Shown here: in pieces, positions 9,034-18,504 of the stretch
Position numbering within the stretch: position 1 is the stretch's first letter
How the letters are laid out: every line of letters starts with the position of its first letter
Origin: Lentilactobacillus kosonis
GTDB taxonomy: Bacteria; Bacillota; Bacilli; Lactobacillales; Lactobacillaceae
Assembly: GCF_003864335.1 (NCBI RefSeq)
Contig: NZ_BEXA01000001.1
Coordinates: forward strand, 492,831 to 556,830
Direction: 5' to 3'
DNA: 64,000 nt
The notes under the pieces: generated by a model
Told to the model about the DNA's origin: nothing
The model's database searches: none
What the model saw: the letters and a program-made list of their open reading frames with translations, nothing else
Position numbers and translations under genes: made by a program

Positions 9034-10041
9034 ATGAAATATGGAATTATTGGTGCAGGTGCAATGGGATATCGTTACGGAGTTATGCTACAGGAGAATA
9101 CTGGAGTTGAAGTTGATTTTATCGATACTTGGGAACCAAATGTTGAGAAGGTTCGTGAACAAGGGGGCGTGTCGGTGGCTAGAGATCATCAAAATCGGCG
9201 AATAATTCCAATCAATATTTATTATCCGGAAGAATATACTGGTCATCCAGATGTATGGATTATTTTTAAGAAGCAAATGCAATTAGCCGATGAATTGATT
9301 AGAGATAATAATGCCGGACTTTTTCATGATGACCAGTACGTTTTTTCAGCGATGAATGGCATGGGTCACTTCGAAAAAATTGCTGAATATTTCCCAACTG
9401 ATCATATTATCTGTGGAACTGCGATGATTGCGACCCGGCTAGATGGTCCTGCAAATGTTGATTTCATGGGTGCGGAGGGCACTGAGGAAATGCACGTTGC
9501 ACGCTATATTAATGAACAACCAGATGAGATTACACAAGCCATGATGACCGATTTTACTAAGGCTAATCTTAATCCAATTTTCGTTGATGATTATATGGGA
9601 ATGTGTATGTCAAAGGTGGTGTTCAATGCAGTTACTAACACTTTATGTACGATGTTTGAAATGCAAATGGGACAATTTATTGAGTATGATGGAGTTAGAG
9701 AAATGTCCAAGCAGTTATTTGATGAAGCATATGATGCCTGTGAACGAGCCGGAATCTATCTAATTGCCACACGCCAAGAACAAATTGATTCAGTGATAAC
9801 TGTTAGTCAGGAATATAAGTATCATTATCCATCGATGTACCAAGATTTCTCTAAAGGTCGACCGACAGAAGTTGATTATATTAATGGTTACATTGCCAAA
9901 ATTGGTCGTGAGCATGACTATGTCTGCCGCACTCATGAATTTGTAGTTCATGAAGTTCATATGGCCGAGATGATGCGTAAATATCATCCAAACGTGACGG
10001 ATGTCACTAATCAACGATCTGAATCTGTGAAGGTAATTTAG
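9034..10041 (+). CDS. Ketopantoate reductase (ApbA/PanE) family oxidoreductase, possibly a D-2-hydroxyacid dehydrogenase
   Basis: A 335-residue NAD(P)-dependent reductase. Motif GIIGAGAMGYRYG opens the Rossmann domain, and the C-terminal helical domain contains KVVFNAVTNTLCTMFEMQMG with the conserved Lys/Asn of ketopantoate reductases. ATG 9034 has AAGGAG about 10 bases upstream; a TTG at 9028 is too close to it. In lactic acid bacteria this family includes D-2-hydroxyisocaproate-type dehydrogenases acting on branched-chain 2-keto acids; the upstream T-box, with a probable leucine specifier, suits that role better than pantothenate synthesis. This is inference: the sequence alone does not fix the substrate. 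Confidence 0.8.
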   Translation: MKYGIIGAGAMGYRYGVMLQENTGVEVDFIDTWEPNVEKVREQGGVSVARDHQNRRIIPINIYYPEEYTGHPDVWIIFKKQMQLADELIRDNNAGLFHDDQYVFSAMNGMGHFEKIAEYFPTDHIICGTAMIATRLDGPANVDFMGAEGTEEMHVARYINEQPDEITQAMMTDFTKANLNPIFVDDYMGMCMSKVVFNAVTNTLCTMFEMQMGQFIEYDGVREMSKQLFDEAYDACERAGIYLIATRQEQIDSVITVSQEYKYHYPSMYQDFSKGRPTEVDYINGYIAKIGREHDYVCRTHEFVVHEVHMAEMMRKYHPNVTDVTNQRSESVKVI

Positions 10042-10220
10042 CTTGTATAATATAGGAAAAGACCGCGAAAATTCGATCTTATCTAATACTTAACTTGGTG
10101 ATTATAACTGGGTAATTCTATTTAGATTGTGCACGGTTGACACTTTTAACCATATGATGTACGCTTTTCTCATTAACTTGACGACTAAAAAAGTTGCGTC
10201 AGCTCGATGGATTAAGGGGT

Positions 10221-10248
10221 TTGACAACTTATAACTAAGATCTAATCT
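10221..10248 (+). promoter_or_regulatory. Candidate promoter before the amino-acid ABC operon
   Basis: TTGACA (10221-10226), 16-base spacer, TAATCT (10243-10248). It lies only about 20 bases before a terminator hairpin, so a transcript from here would meet the terminator almost at once. The rest of the 10042-10336 gap shows several short inverted repeats (for example TGACG/CGTCA near 10180) but no riboswitch class that I recognise. Confidence 0.45.
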
Positions 10249-10265
10249 AGCTGGTAATATGGGTT

Positions 10266-10306
10266 AGTCCGTTCCAGCGCACCAACTGCGCAGAACGGAC
10301 TTTTTG
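10266..10306 (+). terminator. Intrinsic terminator or attenuator before the ABC operon
   Basis: AGTCCGTTC (10266-10274) pairs with GAACGGACT (10293-10301), with an inner GCGC/GCGC helix, followed by TTTTT. It sits 30 bases before the ribosome site of the permease gene, the position expected for a leader attenuator, but it could simply end the upstream transcript. Confidence 0.75.
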
Positions 10307-10336
10307 GTTTTGTACATGATAGGGGAGCGAAAACAA

Positions 10337-11035
10337 ATGTGGAAAATAGTTATTGATTCAACTCCGCAGATATTAAGTGCGGGTTTTAAATATACCATCC
10401 CAATTGCGGTTATTTCTTTTGTAATCGGACTTGCTTTAGCACTATTAACGGCATTGGTGCGCTTGTCGACTAATAAAGGATTATTCATGATCGTTAAAGG
10501 AATCTTCAGATTCTATGTATGGCTATTTAGAAGTACGCCATTGTTGGTGCAATTATTTATTGTTTACTTTGGTTTACCATATCTAAAAATTAAAGGAATC
10601 TTCCCCGAAGGAATTAAGCTTAGTCCATGGACGGCTGGAATTATTACTTTCTCATTGAACACGGGTGCTTACTGTTCCGAGACCATTAGAGCGGCAATTT
10701 TATCAATTCCCAATGGCCAGTGGGAAGCTGCCTATTCAATTGGGATGACTAGAACTCAAATTCTTAAACGAATAATTTTACCACAAGCATTGAGAGTCTC
10801 ATTACCGCCATTAGCTAATAGTTTTATTGGTTTGGTAAAAGATACTTCTCTTGCTGCGTCAATCACAATTGTGGAAATGTTTGAAGTTAGCCAACAGATT
10901 ACGGCAGAGAACTACCAACCATTGTTGATGTATAGTTTAGTTGCATTATTTTACGCACTATTTTGTACAGTGCTTACAAGTATTCAAGGATACTTGGAAA
11001 AGTCGACCTCAAAATATATCACACCTGCAAGATAG
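10337..11035 (+). CDS. Amino acid ABC transporter permease
   Basis: A 232-residue membrane subunit of a polar amino acid uptake transporter (His/Glu/Gln/Arg/Cys type). It has about five transmembrane segments and the conserved cytoplasmic loop EAAYSIGMTRTQILKRIILP (residues about 135-154) that contacts the ATPase. I chose ATG 10337 because AGGGGAG lies about 10 bases upstream; the upstream in-frame start at 10304 lies in the terminator region. First gene of a permease-ATPase-binding protein operon. Substrate not predictable from sequence; cystine or another polar amino acid is common for this subfamily. Confidence 0.9.
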   Translation: MWKIVIDSTPQILSAGFKYTIPIAVISFVIGLALALLTALVRLSTNKGLFMIVKGIFRFYVWLFRSTPLLVQLFIVYFGLPYLKIKGIFPEGIKLSPWTAGIITFSLNTGAYCSETIRAAILSIPNGQWEAAYSIGMTRTQILKRIILPQALRVSLPPLANSFIGLVKDTSLAASITIVEMFEVSQQITAENYQPLLMYSLVALFYALFCTVLTSIQGYLEKSTSKYITPAR

Positions 11036-11044
11036 GAGGGCACT

Positions 11045-11788
11045 ATGTTAAAAATAACTAATTTAAATAAAACATTTGATGGCACTCATGTGTTAAAGAA
11101 TATCAGTACTGAGTTTCCTGAAAATAAAACGACGGTTATTGTGGGCCCCTCAGGTTCAGGCAAATCAACGTTATTACGTTCGCTAAACTTTTTGGAGCGA
11201 CCAGAATCAGGAATTTATGATTTTGAAGGTGAGCAAATTGATTTTAGCAAGCCTTTAACTAATAAGACGATCTTAGATATTCGTAAGCGGACAGAAATGG
11301 TTTTCCAGGGATACAATCTATTTCCCCATTTAACTGTTGTTAAAAACATCATGGAGGGTCCAACTCAAGTTCTTAAAGTATCTAAAAATGATGCCAAAAT
11401 TGAAGCCTTAGATCTTCTTGATAAGGTTGGTTTAAAGGATAAAGCTGACGCATATCCTGCTCAGCTATCTGGGGGACAAGCTCAACGAGTGGCGATTGCT
11501 AGGTCGTTGGCAATGCATCCGGAATATATTTTCTTAGATGAGCCAACTAGTGCTTTGGACCCTGAGTTAGAATTGGAAGTTTTAAAGGCATTAATGCAAA
11601 TTGCTGCGATGAATCAATCAATGATTATCGTTACTCACAATCTTGCCTTTGCTAGGAAGGTTGCAGATAAGATTATCTTTGTTGAAAATGGTACAATTTT
11701 ATATGACGGGAATGTTGAGGGTTTCTTTAATTCTGATAGTGATCGGATTCAGAATTTTGTAAACGCAATGACATTTACTAATATTTAA
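11045..11788 (+). CDS. Amino acid ABC transporter ATP-binding protein
   Basis: A 247-residue cytoplasmic ATPase energising the permease encoded just upstream (9-base gap). Walker A is GPSGSGKSTLLRSLNFLERP (residues about 35-54), the ABC signature is LSGGQAQRVAIARSLA, Walker B is YIFLDEPTSALDPE, and the switch histidine is in VTHNLAFA. Start ATG 11045 follows AGGAGGGCACT. Intact. Confidence 0.95.
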   Translation: MLKITNLNKTFDGTHVLKNISTEFPENKTTVIVGPSGSGKSTLLRSLNFLERPESGIYDFEGEQIDFSKPLTNKTILDIRKRTEMVFQGYNLFPHLTVVKNIMEGPTQVLKVSKNDAKIEALDLLDKVGLKDKADAYPAQLSGGQAQRVAIARSLAMHPEYIFLDEPTSALDPELELEVLKALMQIAAMNQSMIIVTHNLAFARKVADKIIFVENGTILYDGNVEGFFNSDSDRIQNFVNAMTFTNI

Positions 11789-11808
11789 TAATTCTTGGAG
11801 GAGAAATC

Positions 11809-12629
11809 ATGAAGCAAAAGGGAATCATCACCAAATTATTACTAGTTGCTGCTACGCTAATCGTTGCAGGGACATTAACTGCATGTGGATCAAACAATAG
11901 TAGTAATAGCGGTTCTTCTTATAAATCTGAACTAAGTCAAAGTGGTAAATTGACAATTGGTTTAGAAGGAACTTATGCTCCATACTCATATAGAAAAGAT
12001 GGCAAGTTAACTGGCTTCGAAGTTGACTTAGGTAAAGCTATTGCCAAAAAATTAGACGTAAAGGCAAACTTTGTTCCTACTAAATGGGATAGTTTAATTG
12101 CAGGCCTTGGTAGTAGTAAATTTGATGTTGTTTTGAACAACGTGACAGTTACTAATGAACGAAAAAAGAGCTACGCATTTGCTAGCCCATATATTTTTAC
12201 TCAATACGTATTAATAACTAAATCAGGTAATAACAGCATTAAGAGCCTTAATGACATTAAGGGTAAGAAGTTCGCTGAAGGTACTGGGACTAACAATGAA
12301 GATGTTGCTAAAAACATGGTGCAGTCACCGTGCCATCAGAACAATTCGTTAATAGTTTATCAATGATTCGCCAAGGTCGAGTACAAGGTACAGTTAATGC
12401 ATTGGATGCATGGAATTCATATGCTAAGGAACAATCAACCAAGGGCTTAAAAGCTCGAGCAATTCCAGCATCTGAAGAACCATTTGCCGAGGTTTCACCA
12501 ATGCTAAACAAAGATGATACTAAGCTGAAAGCTAAAATTAGTAACGCTATTAAAGAGTTACGAAAAGATGGCGAGTTAGCAAAGATTTCTAAGAGGTACT
12601 TTGGTAAGGACGTTACAAACGAAAAATAA
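11809..12629 (+). CDS. Amino acid ABC transporter substrate-binding lipoprotein (one frameshift)
   Basis: The joined product is 273 residues. The N-terminus is a lipoprotein signal with lipobox LTAC followed by a Ser/Asn-rich linker. The solute-binding domain opens with GKLTIGLEGTYAPYSY and has GFEVDLGKAIAKKLDV, the family-3 extracellular solute-binding signature. The frame breaks at 12310-12314, where five As should be six; afterwards GATVTPSEQFVNSLSMIRQG continues. It would capture the amino acid outside the membrane and deliver it to the permease. Third gene of the operon (20-base gap, SD TGGAGGAG). It is followed by a terminator. Confidence 0.9.
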
Positions 12630-12644
12630 CTAAATTAAAAAAAT

Positions 12645-12673
12645 CAAACCTTAAACTTAAGGTTTGCATTTTT
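12645..12673. terminator. Bidirectional terminator between ABC operon and MerR gene
   Basis: CAAACCTTAA (12645-12654) pairs with TTAAGGTTTG (12657-12666), flanked by A-run and T-run; it lies between convergent genes. Confidence 0.85.
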
Positions 12674-13097
12674 TAGTTATATTCTTCAACGGATAATTTG
12701 ACGTCTTGCTTTAAAACAGTAGCAAATAACTTCTTATTAGGTAGATTATCAATTGGACCAAAATCAAAAACAGTAGCATCACCATCAGCTGAAATCGATT
12801 GTAGTCGCGTGCTGACAAGGAGTTCTAAGGCATCGGAATTTTTAAGATACTGCTGAACTTCTTCGGCAGCTTTGGCTAATGTATATCCTTCATCTAATTG
12901 GGTTTTAATAAAGATGATCGCAATAATACTTTTTAGCGTATATCGCTTATTGGTGCCATCTCCGCGTTGGACCGAGTTGATTAGCCCCTTTTTTCCCAAT
13001 AGCGAATTTGAGTGGTTGTGGCACCGGTAATTCTGCTAGTTTCACCAATGCCAATTGAAACATGCAAACTTTTAAGTCGTTCAATGAAATTATTCAT
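12673..13097 (-). CDS. MerR-family transcriptional regulator (one frameshift)
   Basis: The joined product is 141 residues. The N-terminal winged helix-turn-helix contains SIGIGETSRITGATTTQIRYWE, with the YWE turn typical of MerR. The C-terminal region has no evident metal-binding cysteines, so the effector is unknown. The frame breaks at 12989-12994, where six Ts on the plus strand should be seven, restoring IRYWEKKGLINSVQR. ATG 13097 follows GGAGG. It lies alone, convergent with the ABC operon. Confidence 0.85.
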
Positions 13098-13184
13098 ATT
13101 AGCCTCCAGAGGTACAAATACGGGCATAATTATAACTAAATATTCCGCTTAGTACAAAATGAATGTGGTATGAAGCATGGAAAA

Positions 13185-14090
13185 TTATTGCGATTCCTCT
13201 TTTAATAAACCATCTGGGTAATTCATAGTGATAAAGTTATTAATCGTTTTAAGCATTCTTTGGGTTGAAGGTGCTTTGGCTTGGGTGGTGGTAGTTACCA
13301 TCCCGATTGAACGATAAAAACTTTTATCAAACGGATAGACGGCAACATCGCCACTAATTTTTTGAAGGGCTAGTTCTGGTAGAATCCCCCATCCAAGACC
13401 AGCTTCAACCATCGCGATAATGGATTGATCATCAATTGAAAATTGAATTGAATTGGGCTGAATATTGTAGTGGTCTAGGGTAGCCTTAGTATCAAGATCG
13501 TAATCTCCCGGCTGCAAAATAAATGTTCGATCTTGCATGTCGCTTTTAGTAACCGTTTTATGATTGTGAGGAATAAATCCATGGGGAGCAATACAATAAA
13601 TTTCATCTTTGATTAAATTAGCGACAATTAAATTTTCTGAGATTGGCAAGGCAGTGAACCCAATATCTAAGGTGCCATTTTTGACTTCTTGAACAATTTG
13701 TTCAAACCCACTTTGGTAAACTGAAATATCAATTTGGGGATAATCACGTTTGAATTCTTGAATAATCGGTGGCAACCAATTGATACAAACCGACGAAAAA
13801 GCCCCAATTCGAATGGAGCCAGAATTTAAACCATTGATATTATCAGCCTCTTGATCAAGCCGTTTTTGACTGTTTAAGATATCTTGAATAATTGGCAAGA
13901 TAGTCCTACCGTTTTCGGTAAGTTCCACGCCGGTGCGGGAACGATTAAATACCGGAAACCCTAATTCAGTTTCTAATTGATTAATTGAGTGACTAATTGC
14001 CGACGGAGTAACATTTAATTTTAATGATGCTTTATAAAACGTTCCTTCAGTAATTACAGTACTAAAAACTATGTAAGCGAATGGTAGCAT
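13185..14090 (-). CDS. LysR-family transcriptional regulator
   Basis: A 301-residue LysR regulator with N-terminal winged helix-turn-helix (LKLNVTPSAISHSINQLE, residues about 23-40) and a periplasmic-binding-like effector domain beginning near residue 90 (GSIRIGAFSSVCINWLPP). ATG 14090 follows AGAGGG. It is divergent from the PLP aminotransferase gene across 112 bases, the usual arrangement for a LysR protein that controls its neighbour. The effector is unknown. Confidence 0.9.
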   Translation of the reverse strand: MLPFAYIVFSTVITEGTFYKASLKLNVTPSAISHSINQLETELGFPVFNRSRTGVELTENGRTILPIIQDILNSQKRLDQEADNINGLNSGSIRIGAFSSVCINWLPPIIQEFKRDYPQIDISVYQSGFEQIVQEVKNGTLDIGFTALPISENLIVANLIKDEIYCIAPHGFIPHNHKTVTKSDMQDRTFILQPGDYDLDTKATLDHYNIQPNSIQFSIDDQSIIAMVEAGLGWGILPELALQKISGDVAVYPFDKSFYRSIGMVTTTTQAKAPSTQRMLKTINNFITMNYPDGLLKEESQ

Positions 14091-14202
14091 GCGAAATCCC
14101 TCTAACGTGAATTGTTTTCAACTAAAAATGAATATTTTGAATTTTACTAATCTTACCGTTAAGTATAACATAGTTTAAAATATCACAAACGGGGTGTAAG
14201 TT

Positions 14203-15414
14203 ATGCGAAAAGAGTTATTTGCTAATCGAGTTCAACCAGCTATTCCATCTAGATTAGAAGGATTATTTCCCCAGATGGATTTCGATGATTCCATTATGTT
14301 TACTGCTGGTTCACCTGCTGAAGAATTATTTCCTAAAGAGGCGATGCGCCAAGCATACCTGGATGCAATTAACCTAGAAGGCGCTCATACGTTCCAGTAC
14401 CATACAGTATCTGGTCCAGTTGAACTGCGGGAAAAATTGGCATTACGGGCCCAACGAAAAATGCAAATTGAAGAGGCTAAGGCTGAAAATGTTATGTTGA
14501 CAGCAGGAGGCCAACAAGGGATCGATTTAGTCGCTAAGTTGATGCTTAACAAAGGCGATGGCTTAGTTGTCGAAGCACCAACGTATGTGGGCGCATTATC
14601 ATCATTTGATATGTATGAACCCACTTACCATGAAGTGGATCTTGAATTAGATGGAATGAATCTTGATCAACTCGAAGCAATCTTAAAAGAAAATAATAAT
14701 ATTAAAATGGTGTATACAGTTCCTGATTTCCATAATCCGGGTGGCGTCACAATGTCAGTTGAAAGCGGCAACGGTTAGTCGAACTAGCAAATCAATATGA
14801 TTTTTGATTTTAGAAGATACGCCCTACCGGGATTTACGATATGTGGGTGAATCGTTACCCACCATCAAGCACTTTGACACTGAAGATCGGGTCATCTTTT
14901 TATCAAGTTTTTCAAAAATATTGATGCCAACGTTGCGATTAGGCTGGTTGGTTGCTTCAGAATCAATCATTCATCAGCTATATAAACTAAAAGAGGCAGT
15001 TGATCTAGAAGTTCCCAACCTTACGGCTTCAGCTGTTAATCAGTATTTAGAGCACAATGATCTCGATGCTCACATTGATCAGTTAATTGGAGCCTATGCA
15101 GTTAAACGCCAAGTAATGTTTGATGCTCTTAATAAGGAGATGCCTGCAGGAGTCCAAGCAACCTGTCCAGATGGTGGTTTCTTTACCTGGTTAACCGTTC
15201 CGGATAATATTAATACGACAGAGTTGCTATATCAATGGCAACTCCAGATGCTCATATCGCATATGTGCCATCAAAGAACTTTTATGCCTTTAAAAATCAT
15301 ACTAATGGAATGCGCTTGAACTTTACAGGTTTAACTCCAGATGAGATTAGAGACGGAATGCATCGTCTTGGCATAATTCTAAGCAAAGCAATTGAGAATG
15401 TATCAGTGAAATAA
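14203..15414 (+). CDS. PLP-dependent aminotransferase, 2-aminoadipate (LysN/ARO8) type (three frameshifts)
   Basis: The joined product is 404 residues, usual for fold-type I class I/II aminotransferases. The substrate-loop region SRLEGLFPQMDFDDSIMF, the cofactor motif LTAGGQQGIDLVAKL, VPDFHNPGG, and the PLP lysine in SSFSKILMPTLRLGW are visible. Breaks lie at 14762 (one A missing), 14801 (one T missing) and 15234 (one A missing). The last stretch reads HIAYVPSKNFYAF then MRLNFTGLTPDEI to TAA 15414. The family handles aromatic, branched-chain or 2-aminoadipate substrates; the substrate here is not determinable. Probably controlled by the divergent LysR gene. Confidence 0.85.
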
Positions 15415-15425
15415 TTTAGTTAATT

Positions 15426-15465
15426 AAAAAAGCAAGCGGTGCACTTTATGTGCCCACTTGCTTTT
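15426..15465. terminator. Bidirectional terminator between aminotransferase and methionine synthase genes
   Basis: AAAAGCAAG...GTGCAC pairs with GTGC...CTTGCTTTT around a TTTAT loop, between convergent genes. Confidence 0.85.
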
Positions 15466-15478
15466 AATTTATGAATGA

Positions 15479-16656
15479 TTACTTGCCCCAAACTTCTTCA
15501 GCAATATCTTTTACCAGTTGTAATTTAGCCCATTGTTGATCCTCATTGAGTTTATTGCCTTCTTCAGTTGAGGCAAACCCACACTGGGTCGACAGTGCCA
15601 AGTTTTGTAATGGTACATAATTGGTTGCCTCTTTGATACGGTTAATAATGACTGCCTTGTCTTCTAATTCAGGGTACTTAGAAGTGATTAATCCTAACAC
15701 GATACGTTTGTTTTGATTGCCATTCCAGATAGTTGACAGTGGTGAAAAATCACCATCGCGGTCACTATCATATTCTAAGAATAAACCATCGTAGTTTAGC
15801 TGGCCAAGGTAGCTGGCCACGTCATCGTAGCCACCTGAGAATAGGTAGGTTGATTTGAAGTTTCCCCGACAGATGTGCGTAGTTACTGTTAGATCTTCAG
15901 GGAGCCCAGTTAGTAACTGATTAATAACTCTGACTGAATCTTCAGCAATCTTGATGTATTCATCGTGCTCAGCTGCATCGTTTTTGGTTTCGTTTAACTT
16001 GCTAATTAAGAAGGCCCAAGTGGTGTCATCAAGTTGGATGTAGCGACAGCCAAGGTCATAAAAATGTTGGATAGTTTGATGGTAGGCAGTTGCTAAGTCA
16101 TCAAGATAGGTATCCCAACTATCATAAAATTCATTCCAGTTATCACTTCGATTATCTCGGAAATCATTGTTGGTGATGGGATGGTTTGTTTTGGAGTAAC
16201 GGCGAGATCCACATCTTGGAATTGGGAATCGGTGTTGTGGTCAGCAGTTTCTTCAGCCACGACTTCTTGGACGAACTGGAAGTCGTCGAAGAATGGGTGA
16301 TGGGGGTTGAAGCCGATTTTGCCAACGAGTTCTGCGTTGTCAGTTCTGGTTTTTGATCCGTGGAATTTGTAGCTTTTGTGATAATCATAATGACCAACCC
16401 CCTGTAATCCCCAAAGAAAATCTAAGTGCCACCAACTACGGTTATATTCACCGTCGGTAACGTCTTTGAATCCAAGTTCAATTTGTTTTTTGATAATTCG
16501 CCGCGTTTCTTCGTGTTTAATATCGGTAAATTCTGATTCAGTAATTTCTTGATTTCTAAATTGTTCGGTTGCCTGTTTTAAAGTAGCTGACCTAAGTAAA
16601 CTACCAACAATGTCGTAACGATTTGGAAACTTAATTTGAGTACTGATCTCTGTCAT
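15479..16656 (-). CDS. Core-type B12-independent methionine synthase (MetE C-terminal domain, YxjG/YxjH-like), one frameshift
   Basis: The joined product is 392 residues, about half of MetE, corresponding to its zinc-dependent catalytic domain. The likely zinc ligands are present: His and Cys in THICRG, Glu in LFLEYDSDR, and Cys in STQCGFAST. It probably methylates homocysteine to methionine; core enzymes may use donors other than methyltetrahydrofolate. The frame breaks at 16161-16163, where AAA on the plus strand should be AAAA, restoring SPTMIFRDNRSDNWNEF. I chose ATG 16656 because GGAGG lies about 9 bases upstream; an in-frame start 36 bases earlier lacks one. A methionine-specific T-box leader precedes it, strongly supporting the role. 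Confidence 0.9.
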
Positions 16657-16690
16657 AATATATTCCTCCATTTTTAAATAATTTACTAAC

Positions 16691-16950
16691 AAAAAAGCAC
16701 TCGCTCCTTAAACGTGCTTTGACGTTTAAGGGACGAATGCTTCGTGTTACCACCCTAATTCACAAAACTCTCACAAGTCTTGCCTCATCGGTACCAGTTG
16801 ATACCCGGGAAAGTAACGGTTCCTACCGATTAGCTTGCGTGAACAGGTTAATTACTTTAAGAGTTCATCTTCGCCGTGGTCGCAATGTCCTTTCTCAACA
16901 AGGGGACTTTCTGTAAATGCTCGTGACGGCTACTCTTCTCTTTAGTCGTT
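16691..16950 (-). promoter_or_regulatory. T-box riboswitch leader, methionine specifier
   Basis: The T-box motif GGGTGGTAACACG lies at 16755-16743, followed by a terminator stem CCTTAAACGT/ACGTTTAAGG (16706-16731) and a T-run. Stem I: helix 1 AGAGT/ACTCT, helix 2 GCCGT/ACGGC, and on the 3-prime side between them GAAGATGA, placing ATG (16868-16866) exactly in the specifier position. Uncharged tRNA-Met would allow read-through into the methionine synthase gene. Confidence 0.92.
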
Positions 16951-16970
16951 AGTAAATTAAATTTTAATTA

Positions 16971-16999
16971 AAGATAATCTCATTTAAGTAAATTGTCAA
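16971..16999 (-). promoter_or_regulatory. Promoter of the methionine T-box operon
   Basis: On the minus strand TTGACA (16999-16994), a 17-base spacer, then TATCTT (16976-16971), about 25 bases before the T-box stem I. Confidence 0.7.
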
Positions 17000-17049
17000 C
17001 CTTAATTAAAAAAATAATTTAAGAAGTTTAGTTATGATAAGTAGGTGGC

Positions 17050-17390
17050 TTACATATTTCGGCCCCCGACAAGGAATTTATTAACTATACCTAATATGGT
17101 TAAGATGATAAAACCGCTGACCCAAATATCAAAGTCAGCTTGCATTGTAAAGTTGTAGGTAATTAAATTTAGAATCGCAATTAATCCTAATGCTACTGTA
17201 CTCCAGCGGGCACCGTTAAGTAATAACGTACAGCCCATTAAAATTCTGCAACTCCAGAAACTAACCATGAATACAATGAGTAACCGCTAGATACCAAGTT
17301 TTGGGGGCTATGTAGGTTTGCGAAGCCAACCACTAAAACAATAAGTCCTAAAGCAATTAGAATAGTGCAGGTGCAATATTTGATAATCAT
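17050..17390 (-). CDS. Small integral membrane protein, possibly DoxX-like (one frameshift)
   Basis: The joined product is about 113 residues with three to four hydrophobic segments (ILIALGLIVLVVGFA, WLVSGVAEFLMGCTLLL, ALGLIAILNLITYNF, WVSGFIILTILGIV). The frame breaks at 17240-17243, where four As on the plus strand should be five, restoring GVAEFLMGCTLLLNGAR. The start is uncertain: ATG 17390 has only a distant GAGGG; a GTG 24 bases upstream is also in frame. I do not recognise the family with confidence. The gap to pdxK (17391-17653) holds only AT-rich sequence. Confidence 0.6.
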
Positions 17391-17653
17391 TTTTGTCTTC
17401 TTGATAACCCTCACCCCCGCTCGTCCGTTAAACGCTTTTCTAACCCATATTTTCCCATTAATAGAAAATAAATCAATGGAAAAGGTGAGACAATGGCTAT
17501 TGGGGCAATGTCTATTTTAATTTTTAATTGATTGCTTTAACATAATAATAAAGAAATCACGAAGGATCCATTGCCTTATCAGTGATAGCTGTTATAATTT
17601 TGTCAGGAAACATTAAAAAATGATGTGAAAATTTACAAATTGAGGTCGATCTC

Positions 17654-18504
17654 TTGGAAATCTGCAACCAATTTTTATCTCTGAAGATTATTCTGCCGTT
17701 GGGCGGATATCATTACCAATTGCGCAAACAATCATGGCTGCGTTTGACTTACCAATTGCCGCGATGCCAACTCAGTTATTTTCCACACAAACTGAAGGAT
17801 TTGGACCAGTTGCGGCATTAAAACTTGGTAATTGGCAACAACAAGCTTTTAATCATTGGGATTCGGCTGGATTAACTAAATTCTCAGCCGGATTAGTTGG
17901 TTATGTTGGGGATCAAGCGACGATCAATGGAGTAATTAAGTTTATTGTTCAACATCAAATTGATCAGTTAATTGTAGATCCAGTCATGGGGGATCAAGGG
18001 CAATATTATCCTGGCATAGGTAACGAATACTTAACATCAATGAATCATTTGCTTGCCCAAGCCGACGTGATGACCCCAAACGTATTCGAGTTATCAGTAC
18101 TCTTAGGCGAACCAATCATTGATATTAAGCAATCAATTAAGCAGATTAAGCAACGATTTAATCATAATATGCAAGTTGTGGTCACTGGGATAAATAAAGG
18201 ACAGCAGGTCGGCGTAGCTTATTTAGATAATAATGAACTTAAATGGACTGGTAATGATCGAATAATTGGTCATTTCTATGGCACCGGTGATTTATTTGCG
18301 GCACTGCTAACTGGGTATCTCCAATCAGGAGCAACATTTACTGAAGCGGTTCAGCTTAGTCAAAGTGGGACTTACCATGCGGTAATGGATACTGCTCAGC
18401 AACCAAGTAGTCATCGTAAGTTTGGGATGAGTTTACCAAGAGTGATGCAAGAAGTGATTGAATTTACGAAAAATAGAAAAGAAGTGGACCAATATGAATC
18501 TTGA
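17654..18504 (+). CDS. pdxK: Pyridoxal/pyridoxine kinase (one frameshift at the N-terminus)
   Basis: Phosphorylates pyridoxal, pyridoxine or pyridoxamine to feed the PLP pool. The joined product is 283 residues of the ribokinase superfamily: N-terminal SEDYSAVGRISLPIAQTIM, the substrate loop PTQLFSTQTEGFG, VDPVMGDQG, and the catalytic anion-hole motif GTGDLFAALLTG. TTG 17654 is the likely start, with GAGG about 8 bases upstream; one A is missing at 17658-17660, so the reading frame is only open from within the protein as written. It overlaps the next gene by 11 bases and is followed by an ECF vitamin transporter component, supporting vitamin B6 salvage. HMP kinase (ThiD) is the closest alternative. 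Confidence 0.85.

Noticed and set aside
16164..16397. Second minus-strand frame within the methionine synthase gene (77 codons)
   Set aside because: It is an alternative frame of the real gene just before its frameshift; low-complexity product.
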